From contig NZ_CYUD01000001.1 of the NCBI RefSeq assembly GCF_001458295.1, positions 124,001 to 188,000 of the forward strand: DNA of 64,000 nucleotides, in the 5' to 3' direction. A program made the translations under genes and the position numbers. This DNA comes from Ruegeria denitrificans (GTDB lineage: Bacteria; Pseudomonadota; Alphaproteobacteria; Rhodobacterales; Rhodobacteraceae). Below, piece by piece: positions 25,721 through 34,380 of this stretch (position 1 is the stretch's first letter; each line of letters begins with the position of its first letter). The notes under the pieces are model-generated. The model made no database searches. It was given only the letters and a program-made list of their open reading frames with translations, and was not told where the DNA came from.

Positions 25721-26847
25721 TAGCCGCGCTTGTTGAGCCAATCGACCGCAGCGTCTCGGTGTTGGGGTAGGGCGTGCGTGTAGACATCCAGCGTCATCTT
25801 TGTGCTGGCATGACCCAAGCGGTGCGCGACGACCGCAACCGGAACCTGACCGGCAAGCATTTCTGACGCCATACCATGGCGCCTAGAATAACTGCCCGTT
25901 GCGAGCCTGTGTTTGTCCGCCATCCGTTTGATGACCTGCGCGGCCGAATGCACGCCCCAAATCTCGCCGGTCGTGTTCGGGAACACTAACCCGTCTTTAG
26001 GCCAGATCCCGTCTGAACCCAGATGCAGTTCCACGTGATGGGCCTGCAAGTTCCGCAGTGTTTCGATGGTGCGATTACCCAGCGCCACGGTCCGGATCGA
26101 TCCGTCATTCTTTGGCGTGTTTTTGATCCGGTACTTGCCGGAGCTGATGCGCTCCAAGGCGCGCCAGATATGGACGGTGCCGGCATCCAGATCAACCGCG
26201 TCCCACATGAGCGCGAGAACTTCGCCGGGCCGGGCGCCAGTATCCGCAATCGTTTCGATATACGCGGCCGCGATGGGCCGATCGGCTGCACGGAACGCAT
26301 CGGCCAGCGCATAGCTATCGTCCAGCGTGGCGACCTTGACGCGCTTAAGGGTGGCCTTGGGGCGTGTGGCATCCATCCACGGTTCGCCTGAGACGATTTT
26401 CCATTTCCGGCCCTGTCGCAGTGCAGTCCGGAGCGTGTCGTAATAGTGGCGCCGCATGAAGGCGCTCACACCTGCTTTTGCCATACTTGCCGTCATGGCA
26501 TCGATCGCGGCGCCCGAAATGTGCGCGATCGGCGTGTCGCCCAGATAGTTAAGAACCTTGTCGATCCGTTGCTCATGCGTGCGCGCGGTCGTGGTGGACG
26601 TGGTGGCCCGGATATGGGGCAGCCAGCGATCCGTTATGAATTTGCGCAGGGTCAAAACCTTTGCAGCCGCTGCGGTCGGTGCGTCGCGCTCTGCGGCTTC
26701 CAGACGGTTCGCTTCAGACAGGGCGGCCCGGCGCCCACCTTTGCCATCAAACATGCGGCTACGTTTGGATAGTTTGCCCGTCACTGGATCGGTCACGGTC
26801 CAGCGCATCATGAAGGCGCCGGGTTTCTTTTCAACAACTGAGGCCAT
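25720..26847 (-). CDS. Tyrosine integrase (phage/island type)
   Basis: Protein of 375 residues. An N-terminal AP2-like arm domain and a SAM-like core-binding domain (about 60-150) precede the catalytic domain. The catalytic domain shows Arg in DTGARPGEVLALMW, the H-x-x-R-like segment SYSRRHGMASEM, LGHASTKMTLDVYTHAL with His and the Tyr nucleophile, and a conserved Lys region between. It would integrate and excise the element bounded by the tRNA-Gln repeats. It sits at the left end of the island, transcribed toward the attachment copy, typical for such elements. The start codon overlaps the stop of the zinc-finger protein gene (TGATG). Confidence 0.92.
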   Translation of the reverse strand: MASVVEKKPGAFMMRWTVTDPVTGKLSKRSRMFDGKGGRRAALSEANRLEAAERDAPTAAAAKVLTLRKFITDRWLPHIRATTSTTTARTHEQRIDKVLNYLGDTPIAHISGAAIDAMTASMAKAGVSAFMRRHYYDTLRTALRQGRKWKIVSGEPWMDATRPKATLKRVKVATLDDSYALADAFRAADRPIAAAYIETIADTGARPGEVLALMWDAVDLDAGTVHIWRALERISSGKYRIKNTPKNDGSIRTVALGNRTIETLRNLQAHHVELHLGSDGIWPKDGLVFPNTTGEIWGVHSAAQVIKRMADKHRLATGSYSRRHGMASEMLAGQVPVAVVAHRLGHASTKMTLDVYTHALPQHRDAAVDWLNKRG

Positions 26848-27401
26848 CAGGCATGTCCTTTTTTCTTGTCACGGAGGTGCTGCATCCGGCAGCGGGTGGA
26901 ACAGAACGCGGCATCGGACCGGAGTTTGACCATGTGCCGGCCGCAGGTTCCGCACTGGCCAATCTCACGGCCGGCAAGCAGATCCGCATAGGCGGTCGCG
27001 TCGAGGTAGGCGCCGAGCGTAGTAGCGCGAATGTCGAGCCCGGCGCAGGTATCGATCACAAGTCGACCGGCGTCCCGGTGATAATCGACAGCACATCTCA
27101 GGGCGTCGGTGTCGCGGGACCTGAGACGGTCCAAAGTGTCCTGCCATTCACGCACGGGCTCAGACGACCCGGTTCCATCACCGATCGGCCCAAGGGCGGT
27201 AAAAGCGGTCCAGTCGCTTGCGGTCAGCAGGGCGGCCCACAGGTCCGGCAACGGCCGGTCATAGGCAAGACGCTGCGAGAGGGGCGGGAACTGTATCTCG
27301 CCGTTTTTGGGGAAGACATGCGATTCTGGCGCGTCAGCTTCTCCCCACGCGATCGCACGGGCTTTCGGGCCAGGCTTCCATCTGGTGTCCAAAAAAATCA
27401 T
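26847..27401 (-). CDS. CGNR-like zinc-finger protein upstream of the integrase
   Basis: Protein of 184 residues from ATG 27401. The C-terminus has CGTCGRHMV and AAFCSTRCRMQHLRDKKKG, a four-cysteine zinc ribbon like that ending CGNR/ABATE-type proteins. The first about 130 residues are helical and of unknown role. GGAAACGAG lies upstream. The stop overlaps the integrase start, so both are made from one transcript, divergent from the excisionase-like gene. It may regulate the integrase or be a DNA-binding accessory; this is inferred from position. Confidence 0.6.
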   Translation of the reverse strand: MIFLDTRWKPGPKARAIAWGEADAPESHVFPKNGEIQFPPLSQRLAYDRPLPDLWAALLTASDWTAFTALGPIGDGTGSSEPVREWQDTLDRLRSRDTDALRCAVDYHRDAGRLVIDTCAGLDIRATTLGAYLDATAYADLLAGREIGQCGTCGRHMVKLRSDAAFCSTRCRMQHLRDKKKGHA

Positions 27402-27474
27402 GTCTCGTTTCCGTATTTGGCGCACTGAGCGTCTACAACGGTAACAAAGTCGTTGCTGCAATAAAAGTAAAAAT

Positions 27475-27494
27475 GTTACGTATATATATGTAAC
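27475..27494. promoter_or_regulatory. AT-rich palindrome in the divergent integrase/excisionase promoter region
   Basis: GTTAC-(10 AT-rich bases)-GTAAC lies between the zinc-finger/integrase transcript and the excisionase-like gene, 16 bases before the latter's start. The place fits an operator or integration-host-type site controlling the int/xis decision. Confidence 0.35.
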
Positions 27495-27509
27495 TAAATG
27501 GAGCTAGCG

Positions 27510-27716
27510 ATGACAGATCAAAACCAACCACTTTTCATCAGCATGGCCCAATACGCCCAGCGCATGGGCGTCTCGGAAGGCCTCGTGCGCAAACAGGTCG
27601 CGGCCGGTCAGGTCCGCCATATCAAACGCGGCCGACGCACGCTGATCCCGCACGATGAACCTGAGCGCCATTATCAGGAAGCATTGGACAGCCTGAAGAT
27701 CGGAGGAGCGGTATGA
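27510..27716 (+). CDS. Excisionase/AlpA-like helix-turn-helix protein
   Basis: Protein of 68 residues. FISMAQYAQRMGVSEGLVRK followed by QVAAGQVRHIKRGRRTLIP is the MerR-like winged helix of excisionase/AlpA proteins (HTH_17 type). ATG 27510 has GGAG six bases upstream; ATG 27498 overlaps that site and is less likely. In islands with a tyrosine integrase such proteins bend DNA at the attachment site and favour excision, or activate integrase transcription. It is divergent from the integrase operon and overlaps the next gene by four bases. Confidence 0.75.
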   Translation: MTDQNQPLFISMAQYAQRMGVSEGLVRKQVAAGQVRHIKRGRRTLIPHDEPERHYQEALDSLKIGGAV

Positions 27717-27979
27717 CACAAGACCACACCAATAGCCCTAACAGAGACCCTCGTGCAGTGAATCTGGCTTATCGTGCACAAGAAACCGGTGATCAACAGG
27801 ATATCAGCAAGGCCGCTAATGCTGCCAATGCGGCGCTTTTCGAGGCGTTGGATGCAATAAAGATCTTGATCGACGTAACAGGGTATTCTCGGCTGGAAAA
27901 TGGTCTGGAGCTCATTATGGATGAAGTAATGCTTCATGGCGCACTCGCGGACCTCGAGGAAGGGATTGCGTATGACTAA
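27713..27979 (+). CDS. Hypothetical island protein (88 aa)
   Basis: Acidic, mainly helical protein of 88 residues (KAANAANAALFEALDAIKIL, LENGLELIMDEVMLHG). No family is recognised. GGAGGAG precedes ATG 27713, which overlaps the excisionase stop (ATGA). The early position between excisionase and replication genes suggests an early-expressed helper of the element. Confidence 0.6.
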   Translation: MTQDHTNSPNRDPRAVNLAYRAQETGDQQDISKAANAANAALFEALDAIKILIDVTGYSRLENGLELIMDEVMLHGALADLEEGIAYD

Positions 27980-28076
27980 AGCCCCAAATTCAGGTGACCT
28001 GAGCGAGGCCGCCGCGCAAAGTGGCGGCAATGTCAGGACATGGTGGGTGCGTTGGGAAGCTGGGCCAGACAACTGA
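27972..28076 (+). CDS. Very small hypothetical ORF (34 aa)
   Basis: ATG 27972 overlaps the end of the 88-aa gene by eight bases and is preceded by AAGGGA at good spacing. It encodes 34 residues ending TWWVRWEAGPDN. No similarity is recognised. It is listed for the coupled start and ribosome site only. Confidence 0.35.
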   Translation: MTKAPNSGDLSEAAAQSGGNVRTWWVRWEAGPDN

Positions 28077-28225
28077 TCAATGACGTCCAGCAATGTCCCG
28101 TGGCGCTATGCAGATACTTGGTAGGGCTTCCTCACTAGTTTCGAACTCAACTGACACTCGGTATTTACCGCCCACGTTCGGGCCGCGCGGGGCAGTGGGG
28201 TAATTGTGCCCGAAAGGAACTGAGA

Positions 28226-28401
28226 ATGACCCTGGAAGAGTAGAAGACTGACCTGATCGACATTTTAAAAACGGCATTGGTGACCGGCAGTCACTGATCG
28301 AAGAAATCCGAGACGTGGAAACCGTCGAAGATGCCCGCAACGTATGGGAAGCCGATATTTTACGGAATTGTATGGGCGGGCCGGACTTCATCGATGCTTA
28401 A
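28226..28401 (+). pseudogene. Decayed small gene with a stop and a frameshift
   Basis: ATG 28226 follows AAAGGAACTGA and reads MTLEE, then an in-frame TAG at 28241-28243, then KTDLIDILK. At the A run near 28267-28271 the sense continues in another frame as NGIGDRQSLIEEIRDVETVE and VWEADILRN up to TAA at 28399-28401. Joined, this would be a protein of roughly 58 residues. Both lesions make it inactive as written. The rest of 28077-28478 holds nothing else recognisable. Confidence 0.45.
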
Positions 28402-28478
28402 AATGAGACCCGCCGCAACCGCAACGTCTGGGCGGGCCGGTCTGAAACGAACATTGCCCCCAAACAAACGAGGCAATC

Positions 28479-30887
28479 ATGGGTAACGATAAGACTGTCC
28501 ATGGGCACCTGACGACAGCATATGATGCAGGTTTCACCCAAATCGTCCCCTTAATTCCGGTCGGTGCATCGCTTTATCCCGGCAACGGCCACATTTTCCC
28601 GCCCGGCGATAAGTACCACATTCCGCCTTGCGATCTCGATCCCAGCCAAATGGGCAAGGTACCGGGTATCCTGCATGGCGACGCATGGGGCATGCGTAGC
28701 GGTTGGACCGACTATCAGATTACTGAAGCCGACATCGCAACCTATGACGCCGCTGGTTCGTCTTGCGGCCTTCTAGGCGGCGATCACTGGGTCGGGCTTG
28801 ATTGCGATTGCATGAACCCTGACCTTGCGCTGGAGTGGTTCAGAGCTTTGTTGGCGCGGTATCCGCAGATGCAAGTCCGCATTGGACAGCACCCGAAGTT
28901 CTTGGTCGTGTTTCGGGTATCTGGTGAAGCGGTTCCCGCGATGAAGATCGAATTCAACAAAGATGGTCACGCCAAGCAACTGATCGAAATCATCGGCACC
29001 GGGCGACAGATGGTCCTGTTGGGCGATCATCCTGCCACCGGCCAACCATACAAATGGTATGTCGGCCAAGATGCCGCGACGCCCCAGGCTTCACGCTGCC
29101 TAACATTGGATACAGCCGGTGCGCTGGAACTGGTAGAATTACTGGAAGGCATCGCGAAAGGTCTGGGCTGGTCACGTGGCCGATCACGGACGACTGCATC
29201 AGGCGAACGAAATCCACTTAATGACGTTCCTCCCGACATCGATCTGGCGCAGGATTTTCTGACCGCTTGTCCGAACACTTTGGACGGAGAAGAATGGTAC
29301 AAGCTGTCCTATGCCCTGCGCTGGGATTTCGGTGACGATGGCTGGCCACTCTTTTTGGACTACAGCCGCAAGTGGGTCGGCGGACAGGACACGGATCGCG
29401 CTATCGAACGCCAATGGAAAGCATGCGCCCGCCCAGACGGGAGTCTCGCCTTCGGTGGCACTATGCACTACTTGGCCGAGAAACACGCCGCTGATCTGCC
29501 TGCTGGCCTGATAAAGCGCGTTCGGGCCGATACCGTAAAGCGCAAGTTCGATCTGGCCGGTGCAGGTGCGCCCACTATGCCGCTGGGTGCGACGGCCCCT
29601 GCCACGCTGCCGCCGGGTATGACGCTACCTCAAAGTGTGGAACCCGACCTGGATTTCATCACCAGCACTTCGGGTGAAATTCTGGTTCGTCTGCAAAACT
29701 TCACCCTGCTGTTAAACAACTCGGAACAGACGGCTGGGCTGGTCGGGCGCAACCTGATGGATATGCGCATCTACCTCCTGAGGCCGGTACCGGGAAGCAA
29801 GACGCCAAAAACCACATTCACCATCCGACCTATTCGCGACGGTGATTGGGTGAAGTTGAAAATGTGGTTCGAACGGCAGGGCGTGTTCCGCAGCGTAGCG
29901 ACCGAAATGGTCAAGGATGCGATCACTGCTGTAGCCGATGAAAACGAATTCGATCCGTTAGCCGATTACCTGACGAACTTACCCCCACCTGGCTACTTCG
30001 GATCAGTCGTTTCGAACTGGTTGGTGAGATACGCAGGTGCCAGTACCAGCCCGCTGACAGGCGATCCCGCCGATCAGACCGTCCACAATGCGTACCTTCA
30101 GACTGTAGGTGCCTGTTGGCTGATTTCAGCCGTTGCGCGGGCGCTGCAGCCCGGATGCCAAGCTGATCACGCGCTGATCTTTGAAGGTCCTCAAGGTGGC
30201 GGCAAATCCACCTTGTTTCGTACACTGGCGGGGGATGAATTCTTCAGCGACAGCCTGCCTGATTTCCATAGCGAAAAAGCGCCTCAGCACATAATGGGCA
30301 AATGGATCATCGAAATGTCCGAACTGACCAGTGTGTTGAAATCCGAACTGGAAGACATGCGACGATTCATGACGCGACGGGTTGAACGGTTCAAGATGCC
30401 CTACGACAAATTCGAAATCGACTATCCACGTCGATGTGTGATCGGCGGATCAACGAACCGGAACGATTATCTTCGCGACAGTCAAGGCGAACGCCGGTTC
30501 TGGATCGTCCAGACACCGAACCCGATTGACCTGATTGGGCTTGCCCGTGATCGCGATCTGATCTGGGCGGACGCTGTGGCAATGTATCGACAGGGGATGG
30601 TCTGGTATCTGACTGATCCCGCCGTGAAGGATTACGCGCTTCGCATCCAGCGGTCACGTGTAGCTGCTGACCCTTGGGAAGGCGTGTTGCGCCCGTATCT
30701 TGAGCAACGGACAGAAGTGACGATTACAGATTGTTTGACCACCGTTGGGAAAGAGCCTCAGCGGCAAACCGTTAGCGATCAGAACCGTGTGAAAGCTATT
30801 CTGGAACTGTGTGGGTTCAAACTTGACGGTCGTTTCAACAGCGGACCGAACCGGAACAAGTTGCGTTACTCAAAGACCAGCGCATAG
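28479..30887 (+). CDS. Prim-pol / VapE-type replication protein (primase-helicase)
   Basis: Protein of 802 residues. The N-terminal about 220 residues match the bifunctional primase/polymerase domain: LLGGDHWVGLDCDCMNP holds the metal-binding Asp pair and LIEIIGTGRQMVLLGDHPAT the downstream His/Arg region. The C-terminal third is a VapE/D5-like superfamily III ATPase: FEGPQGGGKSTLFRTLAG (Walker A), KWIIEMSEL (Walker B) and VIGGSTNRNDYLRDSQGERR (sensor/Arg finger). Such fused proteins start replication of phage satellites and islands after excision. GAGG precedes ATG 28479. No separate helicase loader or plasmid Rep is present. Confidence 0.85.
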   Translation: MGNDKTVHGHLTTAYDAGFTQIVPLIPVGASLYPGNGHIFPPGDKYHIPPCDLDPSQMGKVPGILHGDAWGMRSGWTDYQITEADIATYDAAGSSCGLLGGDHWVGLDCDCMNPDLALEWFRALLARYPQMQVRIGQHPKFLVVFRVSGEAVPAMKIEFNKDGHAKQLIEIIGTGRQMVLLGDHPATGQPYKWYVGQDAATPQASRCLTLDTAGALELVELLEGIAKGLGWSRGRSRTTASGERNPLNDVPPDIDLAQDFLTACPNTLDGEEWYKLSYALRWDFGDDGWPLFLDYSRKWVGGQDTDRAIERQWKACARPDGSLAFGGTMHYLAEKHAADLPAGLIKRVRADTVKRKFDLAGAGAPTMPLGATAPATLPPGMTLPQSVEPDLDFITSTSGEILVRLQNFTLLLNNSEQTAGLVGRNLMDMRIYLLRPVPGSKTPKTTFTIRPIRDGDWVKLKMWFERQGVFRSVATEMVKDAITAVADENEFDPLADYLTNLPPPGYFGSVVSNWLVRYAGASTSPLTGDPADQTVHNAYLQTVGACWLISAVARALQPGCQADHALIFEGPQGGGKSTLFRTLAGDEFFSDSLPDFHSEKAPQHIMGKWIIEMSELTSVLKSELEDMRRFMTRRVERFKMPYDKFEIDYPRRCVIGGSTNRNDYLRDSQGERRFWIVQTPNPIDLIGLARDRDLIWADAVAMYRQGMVWYLTDPAVKDYALRIQRSRVAADPWEGVLRPYLEQRTEVTITDCLTTVGKEPQRQTVSDQNRVKAILELCGFKLDGRFNSGPNRNKLRYSKTSA

Positions 30888-31017
30888 ACATTTGGAGACA
30901 TACGTCTTGTGGATTTTGCCTTGCGCATGTGCACAGACCAACAAGACCCTGCTGGCGCTGATATTCCCTCTTTGTAAACCCTTGTTACCAGAAGGAATAA
31001 TAAGAAAGAGGAAAGCC

Positions 31018-31185
31018 ATGTCTCCAATGATCCATGCGCAAGCCCGTGTCGAGCGCATCCTGTTGGACATTTATAGGAGATCCCTGCGCACCGTGCGCAT
31101 CAAAACTAGGAATACATTTGTATCCGTTGACGGTGATCATCATAAGCGAAAGTCAACAGATCGGATACATCAAGTTCAGTTATAG
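31018..31185 (+). CDS. Small basic hypothetical protein (55 aa)
   Basis: ATG 31018 is preceded by AAGAGGAAAG, a strong ribosome site. The 55 residues are very basic (ARVERILLDIYRRSLRTVRI, DGDHHKRKSTDR), compatible with nucleic-acid binding. No family is recognised. It follows the replication gene by 130 bp and could be its co-transcribed partner. Confidence 0.5.
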   Translation: MSPMIHAQARVERILLDIYRRSLRTVRIKTRNTFVSVDGDHHKRKSTDRIHQVQL

Positions 31186-31892
31186 ATACTGCTGTCACAG
31201 CCGCGCATCAGATCCGCATGATCGCACGTTCAGCGTCACGCATCGTCACGCTACGCCCCGCTGGTCGGTTGGGTTCGCTGCTAGGGGCGGGGGTGTTTCG
31301 TAACCTTTGGTGAAACCCCAGCACCGCGCGGGAAGGCTTTCTTCAACAACAAAGCCATTTTTTGCTGCCAAACTGGGCCACCACGAGCATTCAGGAGCCA
31401 CTTGAGGAAACACTTAGGTAGATCCATTCTGTCCGGTTCTACCGATGGAAAACTGTTGTCGGACGGAAACCGGACCTTTGCTGTGGCGCGCACCAATGTC
31501 TCACATGCGGACTTTCCCGACATTTGCGACATTAAGGCCAGTTGGCGCCTCCGGCTCTTAGCTGCCATCGGACTGGAGTGAACGTCACCGCAGCGCGGCC
31601 CGTCATAGCTGCCGTTCACTGCGATGGTTCAATCTGGTTTGCTATGAACGTCCTGTACACGAGATACTCCCGCAGCCCTAACACAAAAGGGCACCCGTCG
31701 CTCATGCCACCACGCAATGTGCAAAACTTTTGTGTAGCGCCAAACTGGTTGGTGAGAAATAGGCACGCGCAGGCGTGCCCGCCTCACGCGTCCGCCACCG
31801 ATGGAAGCGCTTTGGCAGTGTCTGTGGCGCTTTGTAGCCCCGGAGATTTGGTGCATGCTACCCCTTAGGCGTTGGTAAAATGGCAGGAACAG
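31186..31892. other. Long intergenic region between the replication module and metabolic cargo
   Basis: About 700 bases without a convincing gene. A 112-codon frame on the minus strand (31281-31619) has no ribosome site and an unnatural composition. The stretch 31430-31650 contains fragments resembling the dispersed intergenic repeats (GCGGACTTTCCC, GCCGTTCACTGCGATGG). The boundary between element backbone and cargo probably lies here. Confidence 0.45.
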
Positions 31893-33317
31893 ATGTCCCA
31901 CGGCATAGACTTTGTGATTCATGATGGTCGACTGGTTACTCCTGATGGGGTGATCGAGGGCGATTTGGCCGTGGCGGATGGTGAGATTGTATCAGTCGGA
32001 AAGCCAGTTTTGGACGCGAAGACCCACATCTCGGCCAAAGGCAAACTGGTGATGCCCGGCGGTGTCGACCCGCACGCGCATATCGAGCAGATGTCTGGCA
32101 TGGGTCAATGGAACGCGGACACTTTCGAAACCGCGACCAGGTCAGCGGCAATAGGGGGAACAACCAGCGTCATTTCTTTCGCCGCCCAAGCAAGCGGTCA
32201 GGTATTGGCCGACACGGTCGCGGATTATGCGGCGCGCGCCGCGCGGGGCGCGATGATTGACTATGCCTTTCATATCACTCTGACCGATATCTCGGTTCCC
32301 AAGTTCGAGCGTGATTTCGCCGATCTGATCGGTGCGGGCCACCGGTCGCTGAAAGTGTTCACCACGTACAATATCCAACTGCATGACGCCGAGCTCTTGA
32401 AAATCTTCCGTCAGGCGCGCGAGGCAGGCGCGCTGGTCTGCGTTCATGCCGAAAATGACGCGATCATAACGCAGGCCAAAGAGGCGCTGATAAGTGCTGG
32501 TCACACCACCCCGCGCGATCACGCCCGGTCCCGGCCCAGAATGGCCGAAATCGAGGCGGTTGAACGGATTTGCCGTTTTTCCGAATACCTTGATCAACCG
32601 GTGATGCTGTTTCACATTTCGACGAGCGAAGGCGCGAAGGCGGTGCGCGTCGCGAGGGACCGGGGTGCGCCCGTATGGGCCGAAACCTGCCCGCATTATC
32701 TATTCATGACAGAAGAAGTGTTGGATCGTCCCGGATTGGACGGCGCCAAGTGGATGTGCTCGCCACCACAACGTAATGTCACGGATCAAGAGGCACTTTG
32801 GCATTCCCTGCAGGACGGGACTCTGGCCTTGGTGTCTTCGGATCACGCCCCATACCGTTTTGACGAAACGGGCAAGCTGGCCGCTGGACCTGAAGCAGGG
32901 TTCCATCAGATCGCCAACGGATTGCCAGGGCTGGAAACGCGGCTCCCACTGATGTTCGACGCTATGGTGTCCAAGGGGCGCGGCGGGCCTGAAGGTTTTG
33001 CCGAACTCACCTCACACGCTCCTGCCCGGCTTTATGGTCTGCAAAGAAAAGGCCGCATCGCAGAGGGCATGGATGCCGATATCGTGATATGGGACCCGGA
33101 TAAGACCGTTACTTATGGCGAGAATGATCTGCATGACAATGTTGGTTACAACCCTTGGAAAGGTTTCAGCGTGAACGGCTGGCCGGATCAGGTCATTCTG
33201 CGCGGGCGAACACTTGTGAAAAGCGGTGAGTTCTTCGGCATCCCAGGAAGTGGGCAATGGATCGACCGGCCTGTCCTTGCTACTCAACCGACCAAACAAG
33301 AAGGCGCACCCGCATGA
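31893..33317 (+). CDS. Dihydropyrimidinase/D-hydantoinase-type amidohydrolase
   Basis: Cyclic-amide hydrolase of 474 residues. Metal-site motifs: GGVDPHAHIE near 56-65 (HxH), LKVFTTYN near 152 (position of the carbamylated Lys), HAEN near 184, HIST near 240 and SSDHAPYRF near 315. This is the dihydropyrimidinase/hydantoinase/allantoinase family, which opens cyclic ureides to N-carbamoyl amino acids. ATG 31893 has AGGAA five bases before it. It leads a four-gene operon with a VOC protein, a hydantoin-racemase-like protein and a DapA-like aldolase/lyase, which argues for hydantoin-like substrate breakdown. The substrate itself cannot be assigned. Confidence 0.82.
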   Translation: MSHGIDFVIHDGRLVTPDGVIEGDLAVADGEIVSVGKPVLDAKTHISAKGKLVMPGGVDPHAHIEQMSGMGQWNADTFETATRSAAIGGTTSVISFAAQASGQVLADTVADYAARAARGAMIDYAFHITLTDISVPKFERDFADLIGAGHRSLKVFTTYNIQLHDAELLKIFRQAREAGALVCVHAENDAIITQAKEALISAGHTTPRDHARSRPRMAEIEAVERICRFSEYLDQPVMLFHISTSEGAKAVRVARDRGAPVWAETCPHYLFMTEEVLDRPGLDGAKWMCSPPQRNVTDQEALWHSLQDGTLALVSSDHAPYRFDETGKLAAGPEAGFHQIANGLPGLETRLPLMFDAMVSKGRGGPEGFAELTSHAPARLYGLQRKGRIAEGMDADIVIWDPDKTVTYGENDLHDNVGYNPWKGFSVNGWPDQVILRGRTLVKSGEFFGIPGSGQWIDRPVLATQPTKQEGAPA

Positions 33318-33703
33318 GCAGACCAGACGCCGCCAATCAACTGGCTATCACATTCTTTTACTACCGTGATTTGCCCGCCGCGATGCGGTTTTACGAGGAC
33401 GTCTTAGGCTTGACGCTGGCGATTGATCAAGGTTGGTGCAAGATCTATCAAATCTGTCCCGGCGCCCATGTCGGACTGGTTGATGAGGCCAAGGGCATGA
33501 ACAAATGGGCCGCAGTCAAGCCCGTGCAGCTATGCATTCGGGTGCCGGATGTGGACGGCTGGTATGACTACGCCCTCGCCAAGAGGCTGGACAACCTGTC
33601 AAAGCTATTCGTCAATGATGAGATCGGCATTCGCGCGTTCGTGTTCAACGACCCCGAGGGCTATCAAATCGAGATCCAGTCAGCTATCCGGCAAGGCGCA
33701 TGA
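33314..33703 (+). CDS. VOC (glyoxalase/dioxygenase-fold) family protein
   Basis: Protein of 129 residues with one vicinal-oxygen-chelate module pair: AITFFYYRDLPAAMRFYEDV and LGLTLAIDQ at the start, VQLCIRVPDVDGWYD in the middle and IRAFVFNDPEGYQIEIQ at the end. Family members bind a metal and act as lyases, isomerases, dioxygenases or antibiotic-binding proteins. Here it is locked between hydantoinase and racemase genes by ATGA overlaps on both sides, so it probably acts on an intermediate of the same pathway. Confidence 0.8.
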   Translation: MSRPDAANQLAITFFYYRDLPAAMRFYEDVLGLTLAIDQGWCKIYQICPGAHVGLVDEAKGMNKWAAVKPVQLCIRVPDVDGWYDYALAKRLDNLSKLFVNDEIGIRAFVFNDPEGYQIEIQSAIRQGA

Positions 33704-34380
33704 GCACGCTCATCGTCATAAACCCTAATTCCTCTCATACGGTCACTGGCGGGATCGACGTGGCCATCACCCCTCTGCGCAGCTTTGGCATCCCCATTCG
33801 TTGTCTGACCTTGGCCGAGGGTCCATCGGGCATCGAATGCCAGCGTCAGGCGGATTTAACCATCGCGCCGATGCTGGAACTTGCCGCCGCGCAAACCGAT
33901 GCCGCCGGATATGTGATTGCCTGTTTCGGCGATCCCGGGTTACATGCTCTCCGCGATCAGACAGACCTTCCGGTAATCGGCATTCAGGAAGCGGCGGTCG
34001 TGACGGCGCTGACCCTCGGACAACGGTTTGGTGTGATCGCCATTCTACCGCACTCTATACCACGTCACCTCAGGGCCTTTGGCGCAATGGGCGTGCTGGA
34101 TCGGCTGGCAGGGGATCGTGCCCTGGGTCTTGGGGTGGCGGACCTTGCCAACCCCCACACAAGCCTTGATGCGATGATTGCCACTGGTAGACAGCTGCGC
34201 GACGATGATGGCGCTAACGTCCTGATCATGGGATGCGCGGGAATGGCCAGCTATCGCGAACCACTGCAGGAGGCGACCGGCCTGCCCGTTGTCGAACCCA
34301 CCCAGGCCGCCGTTAGCATGGCGTTGGGACAAATCCAATTGGACCTTTCACACAAACCACAAAGTACCGACCATGCTTGA
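33700..34380 (+). CDS. Asp/Glu/hydantoin racemase family protein
   Basis: Protein of 226 residues. LIVINPNSSHTVTGGI is the usual N-terminus of HyuE-like hydantoin racemases. The two catalytic cysteines are in VIACFGDPGLHALR near 75 and VLIMGCAGMASYREP near 180, and LPVVEPTQAAV ends the fold. Such enzymes interconvert stereoisomers of hydantoins or amino acids by a two-base mechanism. ATG 33700 overlaps the VOC stop; its end overlaps the DapA-like start by eight bases. Pairing with a hydantoinase gives a coherent racemisation-hydrolysis step. Confidence 0.85.
   Translation: MSTLIVINPNSSHTVTGGIDVAITPLRSFGIPIRCLTLAEGPSGIECQRQADLTIAPMLELAAAQTDAAGYVIACFGDPGLHALRDQTDLPVIGIQEAAVVTALTLGQRFGVIAILPHSIPRHLRAFGAMGVLDRLAGDRALGLGVADLANPHTSLDAMIATGRQLRDDDGANVLIMGCAGMASYREPLQEATGLPVVEPTQAAVSMALGQIQLDLSHKPQSTDHA

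Noticed and set aside
31281..31619. 112-codon ORF on the minus strand
   Set aside because: Lies over intergenic-repeat-like sequence and has no start signal or family resemblance.
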